The notes below the pieces were generated by a model that was given only the letters and a program-made list of their open reading frames with translations, ran no database searches and was not told the DNA's origin. The translations under genes were made by a program, and so were the position numbers. From contig JANYKU010000046.1 of assembly GCA_025358075.1 (NCBI GenBank), forward strand, positions 1 to 64,000: 64,000 nucleotides of DNA, read 5' to 3'. This DNA comes from Ilumatobacteraceae bacterium. Lineage in GTDB: Bacteria > Actinomycetota > Acidimicrobiia > Acidimicrobiales > Ilumatobacteraceae. This document shows positions 33,436-43,893 of the stretch, one piece after another (the first letter of the stretch is position 1; each line of letters starts with the position of its first letter).

Positions 33436-33882
33436 ATGGATGATTCATTGTTTCAAGCCGGGATCGACGCTCGATCGCGGGTTCTCGGCCCGGAGTTCGT
33501 CACCAAGGCCTTCTCCACGGCAGACAGCTTCAATCGCGATTTCCAAGAGATCGTCACCGAGTACTGCTGGGGTGGCGTGTGGGGACGCAGCACGCTCGAC
33601 GACCGCCAGCGAAGCCTCAACAACCTGTGCATCCTCGCCTCGCTGAACCGCTCGCACGAGTTCAAGCTGCACTTCCGGGGTGCATTGCGCAACGGCTGCA
33701 CGCTCGACCAACTGCGCGACACCCTGATCCAGGTGATGGTCTACGCGGGTGTGCCGGCAGGCGTCGAGGCCTTCCGGTTGGCACGCGAGGTGCTCGACGC
33801 CGAAGGCGTTGTGCCGCCGCCGACCGACAAGCCGATGCCCGACATCCCGGGTACTGACCGAAGCACAGCAGCACAGGGCTGA
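33436..33882 (+). CDS. Carboxymuconolactone decarboxylase family protein
   Basis: CWGGVWGRSTLDDRQRSLNNLCILASLNRSHEFKLHFRGALRNGCTLDQLRDTLIQVMVYAGVPAGVEAFRLA. Confidence 0.9.
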   Translation: MDDSLFQAGIDARSRVLGPEFVTKAFSTADSFNRDFQEIVTEYCWGGVWGRSTLDDRQRSLNNLCILASLNRSHEFKLHFRGALRNGCTLDQLRDTLIQVMVYAGVPAGVEAFRLAREVLDAEGVVPPPTDKPMPDIPGTDRSTAAQG

Positions 33883-33885
33883 GCG

Positions 33886-34746
33886 ATGACTGTTGGTTTC
33901 ATCGGGTTGGGCAAGATGGGCGGGCCGATGGCCGCCAACGTCGCCGCCGCCACTCCGGGTCTGGTGTGCTTCGACATGGCCGGCACCGACGACCGGCTGC
34001 CTGCGGGCGGGGTCGCGGCGACATCGGTCGCCGACGTCGCCGCCCGGTGCACGACCGTCTTGATCAGCGTGCCGGATGGCGCGGCGACACAGGCGGTCGC
34101 CGAGGCGATCCTCGCCACCGATCAGCCAGTTGTCGAGACGCTCATCGACCTGTCGACGATCGGACCGCAAGCTGCCGTGCGCGCCGCCGAGTTGCTGGCC
34201 CCTGCCGGCATCACCTACTGCGACGGCCCGGTGTCGGGCGGCGCCGCAGGGGCACGCGCGGCGACGATCTCACTGATGTTCTCCGGGCCCACCGCGGTGC
34301 TCGACGGGCAGCGAGCGCTGCTGGAGTCGTTCACGGGCAACATCTTCCACGTCGGCGAGCACGCCGGCCAGGGGCAGGCGATGAAGTTGGCCAACAACTA
34401 CCTGTCGGCAACCGCGCTCGCGGCGACGTCCGAGGCGGTCGCATTCGGCGCAGCGCACGGTCTCGACATGGCGACGATGATCGACGTGCTCAACGTGTCG
34501 ACCGGGCGTAACTCGGCGACGGTCGACAAGTTCCCCAACCGGGTCCTCACCGGCAGCTACGACGCCGGCTTCTCCACCGCGCACATGACCAAGGATGTCG
34601 GGCTGTTCGTCGACAGCGCGGCGGCGATCGACACGGCCGATGTCGTCGCCAACGCGGTCGCCACGACCTGGCGCGGTTGCGATGCGGCCTTGCCGGGCAG
34701 CGACTTCACCGAGATCTGGCGGTACGTGTCGACGCCCAAAACCTGA
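33886..34746 (+). CDS. NAD(P)-dependent oxidoreductase, 3-hydroxyisobutyrate dehydrogenase family
   Basis: VGFIGLGKMGGPMAANVA, CDGPVSGGAAGARAATISLMFSG, GQAMKLANNYLSATALAATSEA. Confidence 0.93.
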   Translation: MTVGFIGLGKMGGPMAANVAAATPGLVCFDMAGTDDRLPAGGVAATSVADVAARCTTVLISVPDGAATQAVAEAILATDQPVVETLIDLSTIGPQAAVRAAELLAPAGITYCDGPVSGGAAGARAATISLMFSGPTAVLDGQRALLESFTGNIFHVGEHAGQGQAMKLANNYLSATALAATSEAVAFGAAHGLDMATMIDVLNVSTGRNSATVDKFPNRVLTGSYDAGFSTAHMTKDVGLFVDSAAAIDTADVVANAVATTWRGCDAALPGSDFTEIWRYVSTPKT

Positions 34747-34766
34747 GTGGCGAGCCGGCGCCGGCG

Positions 34767-35459
34767 TCAGTCGAGTTGTTCGTGCAGGAAGGTAGTCACT
34801 TGCGGCCACACCGCGGCGGCAACTGCCTCGTCCAACGTGCCGAGCGCGTTGTGCGGGGCCATGAATGCGTGGCCCGTGTCGGGGTGCACGGTGAGGGTCA
34901 CGTCTTTGCCCATGCCGCGCAGCTTTGCCTCCAACGCGGCTGCGGCCTCGGGTGGGAAGTAGTCGTCGTGGGCGGCCATGTGCCCGCTGATCGCTGCGGT
35001 CAACTTCGACCAATCGGGTTCCATGTCGCCCTGCGGAAAGCCGTAGAACGGCACGGCAGCCTTGACCTTGTCGGGGCGGCCGGCGGCGATGAGGAACGAC
35101 AACATCCCACCCATGCAAAAGCCGACGACACCGATACCGCTGCCGGTGACGCCTTCCAGATCCGAGAGGTAGTCGATGGCTCCGCTCATGTCGCGGGCGG
35201 CACGGTCGGGCGGCATCGACTGCATCAGCGCGCCGGCCTTGTCCATCTCGTCGTGGCCGGCCAGCTCGCCGTGGTACAGGTCGGGCGCAAGGGCGACGAA
35301 CCCGGCAAGGGCGAGGCGCGACGCCATCTCCTTGATCCCCCAGTCGAGGCCCCACCACTCCTGGATGACCAGGACGCCGGGACCGGATCCGCCTTCCGGT
35401 CTGACGAGGAACCCGGATGCTGCGGAGCCGTTGCTGGGGAAGGAGATCGTTTCAGCCAT
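34767..35459 (-). CDS. Dienelactone hydrolase family protein
   Basis: PGVLVIQEWWGLDWGIKEMASRLA, GVVGFCMGGMLSFL, HPDTGHAFMAPHN. Confidence 0.93.
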   Translation of the reverse strand: MAETISFPSNGSAASGFLVRPEGGSGPGVLVIQEWWGLDWGIKEMASRLALAGFVALAPDLYHGELAGHDEMDKAGALMQSMPPDRAARDMSGAIDYLSDLEGVTGSGIGVVGFCMGGMLSFLIAAGRPDKVKAAVPFYGFPQGDMEPDWSKLTAAISGHMAAHDDYFPPEAAAALEAKLRGMGKDVTLTVHPDTGHAFMAPHNALGTLDEAVAAAVWPQVTTFLHEQLD

Positions 35460-35475
35460 GGGGCGAACCGTAGTC

Positions 35476-36822
35476 TCAGCCCAACAGGTCGCGCACCACG
35501 TCGAGCCACAGCTGGGTCGTCAATCGCAGCGACTCCACATCGATGCGCTCGTCGTTGCCGTGGAATCGCCGACCGAACTCTGCCGGCTCCACCTCCGGGC
35601 TGAACAGACCGGATCCGTAGGCGATCGCGCCCATCTGACGGTAGATGCGCGAATCGGTGAACCCGACGACGAGTTGTGGCGTCGGCCGGGCGGTCGGGAA
35701 CGGCTTGGCGATGGCCCGCTCGAGGCTGCTCCACAACGGGCTGTCGACTCGGCTCATCGAGGCCGGGTCATCCATGATCACCTCGACATCGACCTTGTCG
35801 TAGAGGTCGCCGAGCGCGGCCTTGAGGTGAGCGGTGACGTCGTCGTGCCCCTCGCCGGGAAGGGTGCGCACATCCACGCCGATCTCGACGCAGTCGGGGA
35901 TGATGTTGGTCTTCATTCTTGCCGGCCCGCCCGTGACCGTGTTGCACGAGAACGTGGTGTGCGTGCAGGAATGCAGCAGCGTGCCAAGGCCGGGAGCCGG
36001 CAGCGCGTCGAGGAAGTCGTCGATGTGCCCTTCGTCGAGCAGGCTGCGCTTCGTCGCCTCGTCGACGCCGAGCGAGTCGACGGTCGACGCCCACAGCTCG
36101 TGGAAGCGCGGCGCCGGGCGGTAGTCGCCGATTCGTTGGATGACTGCGGCCGCGGTCATCAACGCGTTGTCGGACTTGTACGGCATCGAGCCATGGCCCG
36201 GTGTGCCCCGAACGCGCAGGCGGCGCCAGGCGACACCCTTCTCACCGACGTTGATCGAAATGTACGGCTGGTCCTTGGGACCGCTGTGCAGGCCGCCCTC
36301 CTCGGTCAGCACGTAGTCGGCGCGGATCGCATCGGCCTCGTGGTCGGCCATCCACTGCATGCCGTGCGCGCTCCCCGACTCCTCGTCGGCGACGGCGAAG
36401 TAGATCAGGTCGCCGCGGGGGCGGAACCCACCGGAGGCGAGGTGGCGAAAGGCGACCGCCATCGACGCAGTGAGGTTGAGCATGTCGACCGCGCCGCGGC
36501 CCCAGACCTCGCCATCGACCAGTTCGCCACCGAACGGATCCCGCGACCATCCGCCCTCGTTGACCGGAACGACATCGGTGTGGCCCATCAAGCACAGGCT
36601 CGGAGCGGACGGGTCGCTGCCCTCGATGCGGGCGACCAGCGAGGCGCGCCCGGCCGTGGGCTCGAACTGCTGGAAGTCGAGCCCGGTCGAGCCGAGGAAC
36701 GACCGCAGCAGATCGGCGTTGCGGGTCTCGTAGCCCGACTCGGCCGTTCCGTCGTTGACGCAACGATTGCGGATCATCTGCTGCAGCAACTCAATCGTCT
36801 CTGCGGTCAATGCATCGGTCAC
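35476..36822 (-). CDS. M20 family metallopeptidase (ArgE/DapE/CPG2 type)
   Basis: LCLMGHTDVVPVNEGGWSRDPFGGELVDGEVWGRGAVDMLN, VADEESGSAHG. Confidence 0.93.
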   Translation of the reverse strand: MTDALTAETIELLQQMIRNRCVNDGTAESGYETRNADLLRSFLGSTGLDFQQFEPTAGRASLVARIEGSDPSAPSLCLMGHTDVVPVNEGGWSRDPFGGELVDGEVWGRGAVDMLNLTASMAVAFRHLASGGFRPRGDLIYFAVADEESGSAHGMQWMADHEADAIRADYVLTEEGGLHSGPKDQPYISINVGEKGVAWRRLRVRGTPGHGSMPYKSDNALMTAAAVIQRIGDYRPAPRFHELWASTVDSLGVDEATKRSLLDEGHIDDFLDALPAPGLGTLLHSCTHTTFSCNTVTGGPARMKTNIIPDCVEIGVDVRTLPGEGHDDVTAHLKAALGDLYDKVDVEVIMDDPASMSRVDSPLWSSLERAIAKPFPTARPTPQLVVGFTDSRIYRQMGAIAYGSGLFSPEVEPAEFGRRFHGNDERIDVESLRLTTQLWLDVVRDLLG

Positions 36823-37181
36823 TGGTCCACCTTGTGTTGGTAGGCGTTGAACACCTTCTTCGGTACCACCATCCGCCAGGCATCGACGACGAGCTCGGTC
36901 ATCTCGGCGTGATCGATCTCGGCGAGGCGAACCACGACCCAGTTGTAGCGCATGTCGCCCGCCTTGGGCAGCATGAACTTGTGCGGCTCCGAGTCGACGA
37001 GGGCCTGGCGCTCTTCCTTCGGGAAGGCAAAGCCCATCAACGAATCGTCGCGACTGAAGGCGAGGTAGACGATCTGTCCGACCCTGAACTTGACCCGGTC
37101 GCGCACCAGCACCTCGTACGAACGCTCGAGCGTCGAAGCCAGATCGCGCACGTCATCGATAGTCACCCCAGCGCGGCCCAT
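36819..37181 (-). CDS. MmcQ/YjbR family DNA-binding-type protein
   Basis: YNWVVVRLAEIDHAEMTELVVDAWRMVVPKKVFNAY; start ATG 37181 (TACGAT 6 nt upstream). Confidence 0.8.
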   Translation of the reverse strand: MGRAGVTIDDVRDLASTLERSYEVLVRDRVKFRVGQIVYLAFSRDDSLMGFAFPKEERQALVDSEPHKFMLPKAGDMRYNWVVVRLAEIDHAEMTELVVDAWRMVVPKKVFNAYQHKVDQ

Positions 37182-37282
37182 GCCGGGATCGTAGGCGTCG
37201 GATGGAAGAATTCGCGGCGACGCGTCGAAACCGGGATCCTTTGTTCGTCGATGCAGTACGTCCACGCGAAAGGAACAGCAAC

Positions 37283-37654
37283 ATGCCCAGGTATGCAGCA
37301 CTCATCTACGGCGCCGAGCCATCTGGCGAGTCCGACCCCGAGTTGTGGGGCAAGATCATGGCCGAGTACATGCACTTCGGCGAGGTCGGCGGGGCCGCCG
37401 GCGTGATCGGCGGTGGCGAGGCGCTCCACCCGACCACCATGGCCACGACCGTTCACGTCACCGGCGGGGCAAAGGGCGGCGATGTGATCGCCACCGATGG
37501 TCCCTTCGCCGAGACCAAGGAAGTGCTCGGTGGCTTCTACCTGCTCGATTGCAAGGATCTCGATGAGGCCCTCAGTTGGGCAGCTCAGATCCCGGGCGCT
37601 TGGTACGGCAGGGTCGAAGTGCGCCCGGTCATCGACATGAGCGAGATGGGCTGA
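37283..37654 (+). CDS. YCII-related / DGPF-domain protein
   Basis: MPRYAALIYGAEP...GDVIATDGPFAETKEVLGGFYLLDCKDLDEAL; SD AAAGGA. Confidence 0.92.
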   Translation: MPRYAALIYGAEPSGESDPELWGKIMAEYMHFGEVGGAAGVIGGGEALHPTTMATTVHVTGGAKGGDVIATDGPFAETKEVLGGFYLLDCKDLDEALSWAAQIPGAWYGRVEVRPVIDMSEMG

Positions 37655-38877
37655 TCGATCCACTCGACGAGATCATTCGAATCGAGGGTGGCCAGGTCCT
37701 GGCCACCCTCATTCGGCTGACCGGCGACATCGACCGCGCCGAGGATGCGTTGCACGATGCGATCGTCGTCGCCGCCGACGCCTGGCGACGCGATGGTGTC
37801 CCCGACCGGCCGGGTGCATGGCTGACGACGGTCGCTCGCAACAAGGAGCTCGATCGCATTCGTCGCGAGGCTCGCAGGGCACCGAAGGAAGTCGAGGCGT
37901 TCCGCCTGCTCACCGAAGGTTCGGGATCAGACGTGATCGACGAGCGCGACGACCGGCTGCGACTGCTGTTCACTTGCTGCCACCCGGCGTTGTCTCCGGA
38001 GTCACAGGTTGCCCTGGCACTGCGCACGATCTGCGGCTTCACCACGGTCGACATCGCTCGGGTGTTCCTGGTTCCGGAGCCCACCATCGGCCAGCGGATC
38101 AGCCGCGCCAAGGCCAAGATCACCAAGGCCCGGATCCCGTATCGGGTTCCCGACGCGCACGAGTTGCCCGACCGTCTGCGCCCAGTGCTGGCCACCGTGT
38201 ACGCGGTGTTCACGGCCGGTCACCACGCGCCGGTCGGAGAGCTGGGCGGGCGAGTCGACTTCGCCGACGAAGCGATTCGCCTGGCCAGACTGCTCGTCGA
38301 GTTGATGCCCGACGAAGCGGAATGTGTCGGCTTGCTGGCCTTGATGCTGGCGACCAACGCCCGTCGCCGCGCTAGGACGGACGCAGCCGGTGAGATGGTG
38401 TTGCTCGCCGATCAGGACCGCTCGCTGTGGGACGGCGCGGCGATCGCCGAGGCCGCCGCGCTGGTCGACTCCGTGTTGCGTCGGGGACGGCCCGGCGCCT
38501 ATCAGATGCAGGCGGCGATCGCCTGCCTGCACGGCGCGGCGCCCACCTATGCCGACACCGACTGGCCGCAGATCGCCGAGCTGTACTTGCTGCTCGAACA
38601 CCGCTGGCCAACCCCGGTCGTGCGGGTGAACCGGGCAGTCGCCGTTGCCGAGGTCGCCGGACCGCAGTCCGGGCTCGCCCTGCTCGACGATCTCGTCGGC
38701 AGCCCGACGGAACGTTGGCACCTGTACTGGTCGGCGCGCGCCGACTTCCAACGCCGACTTGGTGAGATCGACGCGGCTGCCGACTCATACCGCCAGGCAC
38801 TCGGCTGCCCCTGCAACGACAGTGATCGGCGCTTCCTGGAGCGACGCCTGGCATCGCTCGGACGTGAGCATCTCTGA
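37651..38877 (+). CDS. ECF RNA polymerase sigma factor, ECF42-like, with long C-terminal domain
   Basis: IEGGQVLATLIRLTGDIDRAEDALHDAIVVAADAWRRDGVPDRPGAWLTTVARNKELDRIRRE...VDIARVFLVPEPTIGQRISRAKAKI; ~400 aa; probable start CTG 37651 overlapping the DGPF stop (CTGA), or TTG 37576. Confidence 0.88.
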   Translation: MIDPLDEIIRIEGGQVLATLIRLTGDIDRAEDALHDAIVVAADAWRRDGVPDRPGAWLTTVARNKELDRIRREARRAPKEVEAFRLLTEGSGSDVIDERDDRLRLLFTCCHPALSPESQVALALRTICGFTTVDIARVFLVPEPTIGQRISRAKAKITKARIPYRVPDAHELPDRLRPVLATVYAVFTAGHHAPVGELGGRVDFADEAIRLARLLVELMPDEAECVGLLALMLATNARRRARTDAAGEMVLLADQDRSLWDGAAIAEAAALVDSVLRRGRPGAYQMQAAIACLHGAAPTYADTDWPQIAELYLLLEHRWPTPVVRVNRAVAVAEVAGPQSGLALLDDLVGSPTERWHLYWSARADFQRRLGEIDAAADSYRQALGCPCNDSDRRFLERRLASLGREHL

Positions 38878-38900
38878 CGATTGGGTGGCATACTCCGGAG

Positions 38901-39089
38901 GTGACCCAGCGCAGTGGCGTCCGCTCGATGGCAGCGACGATGGTCGGCTACCTCATCGTCATCATCGTCGTGCTCATCCTGTTCAAGTTCATCGTCGGCA
39001 CGATTCTCTGGGTGCTGCGTGCCGTCCTTGTCGTCGTGGTACTTGGTGCCCTGTTGACGATCTATCTGAGGCTGAAGTCGCCGGACTGA
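38901..39089 (+). CDS. Small (62 aa) membrane protein, hypothetical
   Basis: MTQRSGVRSMAATMVGYLIVIIVVLILFKFIVGTILWVLRAVLVVVVLGALLTIYLRLKSPD; two hydrophobic stretches. Confidence 0.6.
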   Translation: MTQRSGVRSMAATMVGYLIVIIVVLILFKFIVGTILWVLRAVLVVVVLGALLTIYLRLKSPD

Positions 39090-39109
39090 AGCGATACGGT
39101 GAGACGGCC

Positions 39110-40111
39110 ATGTCCACCACGCAGGTCGAAGCTCCCACGATCGAAGCAATCCGCGCCAACCGAGCCCGCCTCGGCGATTTGATTGTCACCACGCCGATTC
39201 GCCTCCTCGTCGACGACGCGGTCGGCGCTGCCGTCGGCGATTCGACATTGGTCTGGTTGAAGGAGGAGCTGTTCCAGCGCACCGGCAGCTTCAAGCCCCG
39301 CGGCGCGCTGTCGGTCATGCTCGACCTCGATCCGCCGGCGCTGGCACGCGGCGTCACCGGGGTGTCGGCCGGCAATCACGCGATCTCCTTGGGGTACTGC
39401 GCGCGAATCCTCGGTTCCACGGCAACGGTGGTGATGCCGAAGAACGCCAATCCGTTCCGCGTGCAGGTGTGCCGCGAGCTCGGTGCGACGGTCGTGCTGG
39501 TCGACAACGTTCACGACGCCTTCGATCGTGTCAAAGAGATCGAAGCGACCGAGGGACGTACGTTCGTCCATCCATACGAGGGCCCGAAGACCGCGCTGGG
39601 CACCGCGTCGGTGGGGCTGGAATTCATCGATCAGGTCACCGCTGCGGGCGGTTCGCTCGATGCGGTCATCGTCGCCGCCGGCGGAGGCGGTCTCACCGCG
39701 GGTGTTGCGTGTGCCGTCAAGCAGATGAGCCCCGGCACCGAGGTGTTCGTGGTCGAGCCCGAAGGCGCCGACAGCCTCACTCGCAGCTTCAAGGCAGGTT
39801 CACCGCAGTCGATCGAGGCCGTGCGTACGATCGCCGACTCGCTCGGTGCACCGCGCTGCGAGCCGTATTCGTTCGCGCTCAACCGCCAGTTCGTCGACGA
39901 GGTCGTGCTCGTCGACGACGATCAGATCCGCGACGCGATGCGTCTGCTGTTCCGCGCCGCCAAGTTGGCAGTCGAGCCCGCCGGCGCTGCAGCACTGGCA
40001 GCCCTGATGTACCCGCTGCGCAACCGGCTCGAAGGCAAGAGCGTGGGCGTGGTCGTGTGCGGGGCCAACATCGACCCGGAGACCTTCTCGAAGCACATCA
40101 CCCAGGTCTGA
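39110..40111 (+). CDS. PLP-dependent threonine/serine dehydratase
   Basis: RTGSFKPRGALSVML (PLP Lys), GVSAGNHAISLGYCARILG, AAGGGGLTAGVACAVK. Confidence 0.9.
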   Translation: MSTTQVEAPTIEAIRANRARLGDLIVTTPIRLLVDDAVGAAVGDSTLVWLKEELFQRTGSFKPRGALSVMLDLDPPALARGVTGVSAGNHAISLGYCARILGSTATVVMPKNANPFRVQVCRELGATVVLVDNVHDAFDRVKEIEATEGRTFVHPYEGPKTALGTASVGLEFIDQVTAAGGSLDAVIVAAGGGGLTAGVACAVKQMSPGTEVFVVEPEGADSLTRSFKAGSPQSIEAVRTIADSLGAPRCEPYSFALNRQFVDEVVLVDDDQIRDAMRLLFRAAKLAVEPAGAAALAALMYPLRNRLEGKSVGVVVCGANIDPETFSKHITQV

Positions 40112-40116
40112 CTGCG

Positions 40117-42180
40117 ATGAGCGCGAACGCGGCAGACCCCCACGGCATCGAAGCGCACGTCTACGAACGCCGTTGGCTCATTCTCGGGGTGTTGTGCTTG
40201 AGCCTGGTGCTGGTTGTGGCGGCCGTCAGCTCGATCAACGTCGCCATCCCATCGATTCGCGCGCAGCTGCATCCGACCGACACCCAGCTGCTGTGGATCG
40301 TCGACATCTATGCAGTGGTGTTCTCCGGTCTCTTGCTGCCGGCCGGGGCGCTCGGCGACAAGTTCGGCCGCAAGGGCGCACTGCAGTGCGGGTTGTCGAT
40401 CTTCGGTGTCGCCGCCGTGTTGTCGAGCCAGGCGGGAAGCCCCAACGTGCTGTTGATCTTCCGTTTCGTGATGGGCATCGGCGCTGCACTGATCATGCCG
40501 TCGACGCTGTCGCTGCTGACCAGCGTCTTCCCCCCGCACGAGCGTCCGAAGGCGATCGCCGTCTGGGCCGGGTTCGCCGGTGCCGGCGGCGTGATCGGCA
40601 CGCTGCTCGGCGGGTTCGTTCTCACTCACTTCTGGTTCGGCTCGGTCTTCTTCGTGTCCGTGGTGATCGCGGTCGTCGCCTTGGTGATGGTCACGATCGT
40701 GTGTCCGTCATCGAAGGAGCAGCACGAGATTCCGCTCGACCCGTTGGGCGCGTTGCTCTCGATGGTCGGATTCGGTTCGCTGCTGTACGGCATCATCGAA
40801 GGCCCGGAAAAGGGTTGGGGCACGATCCAAAGCGTCGGAGCATTCTCATTGTGCGTGGTTGCGTTCGTCGGCTTCGTGGTCTGGGAACGACGCCAGGAAC
40901 ATCCGATGCTGAACATCGGCTTCTTCTCGATCGGACGGTTCCGGGCTGGGTCGATCGGTGTGACCTTCACGTTCTTCACGATGTTCGCGATGTTCTTCGT
41001 GATCTCGCAGTACTTGCAGTCGGTTCGCGACTACTCCCCGCTGAGGGCCGGCTTCGCGGTGTTGCCGTTCGCCGTCACGAGTGTGGTGGTCTCACCTCGC
41101 GGCGCCGCCCTATCCGCCCGGTTCGAGCCGCGCCGGGTCGTGTTGACCGGTCTGTGCATCGTCCCGGTCGGGATCCTGTTGCTGTCGTTCATGAGCCAGT
41201 CGACTCCCTACGTGTTCATCGGCGCGGCGCTGGTGATCATGGCCGGTGGTTCGTCGCTCGCCCTCCCCACGCTGTCGACCGGGATCGTGCTCTCGCTTCC
41301 GATGGACAAGGCCGGCGTCGGGTCGGCCGTCAACGACACCACACGCGAGGTCGGCGGCGCCGTCGGGATCGCAGTCATCGGCAGCATCCTCGCCGCGCAG
41401 TACCGCAGTGGCATTGCCGCGCAGCTCGCCGGCGTGCAGCCGCAGGTCGCCGCGATCGCCAGCGACGGTGTCAGCGCGCTCTCCGCCTTCGCCAAGAGCG
41501 CGCCCACCACGTCCGGCTTGCCGCAGCTGCTGGCCATCGCCCGCTCGTCGTTCGTCGACGGCATGCAGATCGGCCTGAGGGTGTCGGCGGCGATCGCGTT
41601 GGCCGTGGCGATCGTGGTGTGGCGCTCGTACCCGAGCGGCCACTTGCGTCCGGTTGGAGCGGAAGCCCACCTGCGATTCACGCACACCGTTCGTCGTCTG
41701 GAGCCCGCGCAACACGAACTGCTTCGAACGATCCGGCTGCGGTCGCTCTCCCTCGAGCCGACAGCGTTCGGATCGACGTTCGAACGAGAGGTTGCCTTCT
41801 CCGACGACGACTGGCGCGGCCGCCTGCACCCCGACGCAAGCCCGACCTTCGTGGCATACGACGACTCGGGCGAGGCAGTCGGCAGCATTGTGGGAGCTAC
41901 CGACCTGAGCGACAGCCAGATCGCACTCTTGCTGGCGATGTGGGTGGAGCCGCAGGCGAGAGGAACCGGCGCCGCAGATGTGCTCGTCGGGGCGGTCGTC
42001 CGGTGGGCGGCTGCCGAGCATCACGTGGCAATTCAGCTGCACGTCACCGAGGGCAACACCCGTGCCGAGCGGGTGTACCAACGAAATGGGTTCGAGCGCA
42101 CCGGACGATCGCAGCTACGAGAACGAGACGGCGTCGCCGAGATCGAAATGGAACGTCGGCTGGAGCAGAACGAGATCTAG
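40117..42180 (+). CDS. Fusion protein: DHA2/EmrB-type MFS transporter + C-terminal GNAT acetyltransferase
   Basis: [54 protein letters not shown]...; after [15 protein letters not shown], in frame: [35 protein letters not shown]...[27 protein letters not shown]...[22 protein letters not shown]. 687 aa. Confidence 0.88.
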   Translation: MSANAADPHGIEAHVYERRWLILGVLCLSLVLVVAAVSSINVAIPSIRAQLHPTDTQLLWIVDIYAVVFSGLLLPAGALGDKFGRKGALQCGLSIFGVAAVLSSQAGSPNVLLIFRFVMGIGAALIMPSTLSLLTSVFPPHERPKAIAVWAGFAGAGGVIGTLLGGFVLTHFWFGSVFFVSVVIAVVALVMVTIVCPSSKEQHEIPLDPLGALLSMVGFGSLLYGIIEGPEKGWGTIQSVGAFSLCVVAFVGFVVWERRQEHPMLNIGFFSIGRFRAGSIGVTFTFFTMFAMFFVISQYLQSVRDYSPLRAGFAVLPFAVTSVVVSPRGAALSARFEPRRVVLTGLCIVPVGILLLSFMSQSTPYVFIGAALVIMAGGSSLALPTLSTGIVLSLPMDKAGVGSAVNDTTREVGGAVGIAVIGSILAAQYRSGIAAQLAGVQPQVAAIASDGVSALSAFAKSAPTTSGLPQLLAIARSSFVDGMQIGLRVSAAIALAVAIVVWRSYPSGHLRPVGAEAHLRFTHTVRRLEPAQHELLRTIRLRSLSLEPTAFGSTFEREVAFSDDDWRGRLHPDASPTFVAYDDSGEAVGSIVGATDLSDSQIALLLAMWVEPQARGTGAADVLVGAVVRWAAAEHHVAIQLHVTEGNTRAERVYQRNGFERTGRSQLRERDGVAEIEMERRLEQNEI

Positions 42181-43796
42181 GCGAGGCCGAGTACGTCGAT
42201 CGAGATCTCGCGCATTCGGTACTTCTGGATCTTGCCGGTGACGGTCATCGGGAAGTCGTCGGTCACGTGCACGTAGCGGGGGATCTTGAAGTGGGCGATG
42301 CGACCGGCGCAGAACGCGGCGAGGTCGTCGCGTGTCATCGTGGTTCCATCGCGAAGGTGCACCCAGGCGACGAGCTCCTCGCCGTACTTCTGGTCGGGTA
42401 CGCCGACCACTTGCACGTCGACGATGTCGGGATGGGTGTAGAGGAACTCCTCGACCTCGCGTGGATAGATGTTCTCGCCACCGCGGATGATCATGTCCTT
42501 GATGCGTCCGACGATGCTGACGTACCCCTGGTCGTCCATCACTGCCAGGTCACCGCTGTGCATCCAGCCATCCGCATCGATGGCTTCGGCAGTCATCTGC
42601 GGTTCGTTCCAGTAGCCGAGCATCACCGAGTACCCCTTGGTGCAGAGCTCACCCGGTGCGTTGCGGGCGACCGTGGCACCGCTGGCGGCATCGATGACTT
42701 TGATCTGCACGTGCGGGTGCACTCGCCCGACGCTGCCGACGCGCTTCTCCAGCGGATCGTCGGGTGAGGTTTGCGTCGACACAGGTGAGGTCTCGGTCAT
42801 GCCGTACCCGATGGTGACCTCGTGCATGTGCATCTCGTCGACGCATTGCTTCATGACCTCGGTCGGGCACGGCGAACCGGCCATCATCCCGGTGCGCAGC
42901 GACGACAGATCGAAGTTGTTGAACTCGGGATGACCGAGCATGGCGATGAACATGGTCGGCACGCCGAGCACGCTGGTGCAGCGTTCGGCCTCGATCGCCT
43001 GCAATGTGCTGAGCGCGTCGAACGAGGGTGCCGGCAACACCGTCGTGGTGGCGTGCGTGAGGCAGGCGAGGTTGCCGATCACCATTCCGAAGCAGTGGTA
43101 GAACGGAACCGGGATGCACACCCGGTCGGCGTCGGTGTACCGGAATCCCTCACCCAGGAACTGGCCGTTGTTGAGCAGGTTGCGATGGCTGAGGGTCGCG
43201 CCCTTCGGAAAGCCGGTGGTGCCGCTGGTGTATTGGATGTTGATCGGGTCGAGGTTGGTCAGCGAAGCGGCGCGGGCGGCAAGCTCGGCGGACGAGATGT
43301 GATCACCGCCGGCGAGCAAAGCATCCCAGTCGGGCGTACCGAGGAACACGACGTGCTCGAGATCGGGCAGCGAGCCACGAACGCTGCCGACCATCGCAGC
43401 GTAGTCACTGGTCTTGAAGCCGGTTGCCGACACCAACGCCCGGCAGCCCGACTGGGCGAGGGCGAATCGCAGCTCTTCGGTTTGATAGGCGGGATTGATG
43501 TTGACCAGGATCACGCCGACCTTGGCCGCAGCGAACTGGAGGTACACCCACTCGGCGTTGTTGGGGCTCCACATTCCGACGCGGTCGCCCTTGTCGAGAC
43601 CGAGACCGAGCAGACCTCGGGCAAGTCGATCGACGTGTTCGGCGAGCTGGCGATAGGTGTGCCGGATCCCCTGGAACGGAACTATCAATGCCTCGCGGTC
43701 GGCGTTGCCGGCGACGATTCGGTCGAACGCCGAGCCAATCGTCTCTTCCAACAGCGGCAGATCGGTGTTGCCGATCGCATGCGCAATGGTCGTCAT
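42177..43796 (-). CDS. Long/medium-chain fatty acid-CoA ligase (AMP-binding)
   Basis: [83 protein letters not shown]. Confidence 0.95.
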   Translation of the reverse strand: MTTIAHAIGNTDLPLLEETIGSAFDRIVAGNADREALIVPFQGIRHTYRQLAEHVDRLARGLLGLGLDKGDRVGMWSPNNAEWVYLQFAAAKVGVILVNINPAYQTEELRFALAQSGCRALVSATGFKTSDYAAMVGSVRGSLPDLEHVVFLGTPDWDALLAGGDHISSAELAARAASLTNLDPINIQYTSGTTGFPKGATLSHRNLLNNGQFLGEGFRYTDADRVCIPVPFYHCFGMVIGNLACLTHATTTVLPAPSFDALSTLQAIEAERCTSVLGVPTMFIAMLGHPEFNNFDLSSLRTGMMAGSPCPTEVMKQCVDEMHMHEVTIGYGMTETSPVSTQTSPDDPLEKRVGSVGRVHPHVQIKVIDAASGATVARNAPGELCTKGYSVMLGYWNEPQMTAEAIDADGWMHSGDLAVMDDQGYVSIVGRIKDMIIRGGENIYPREVEEFLYTHPDIVDVQVVGVPDQKYGEELVAWVHLRDGTTMTRDDLAAFCAGRIAHFKIPRYVHVTDDFPMTVTGKIQKYRMREISIDVLGLA

Positions 43797-43893
43797 CGGC
43801 CCCCGATCGTCGGATGCTGCGGAAACAACGACTGTATATGCTTCGCCGCGCAGGGGGTAGGCGCAGGGGCTTGGCGAGGAGAGGGTAGGCGAC

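Noticed and set aside
40173-42767. 864-aa plus-strand ORF
   Set aside because: Out-of-frame shadow of the MFS-GNAT fusion, with Arg-rich translation and no family motifs.
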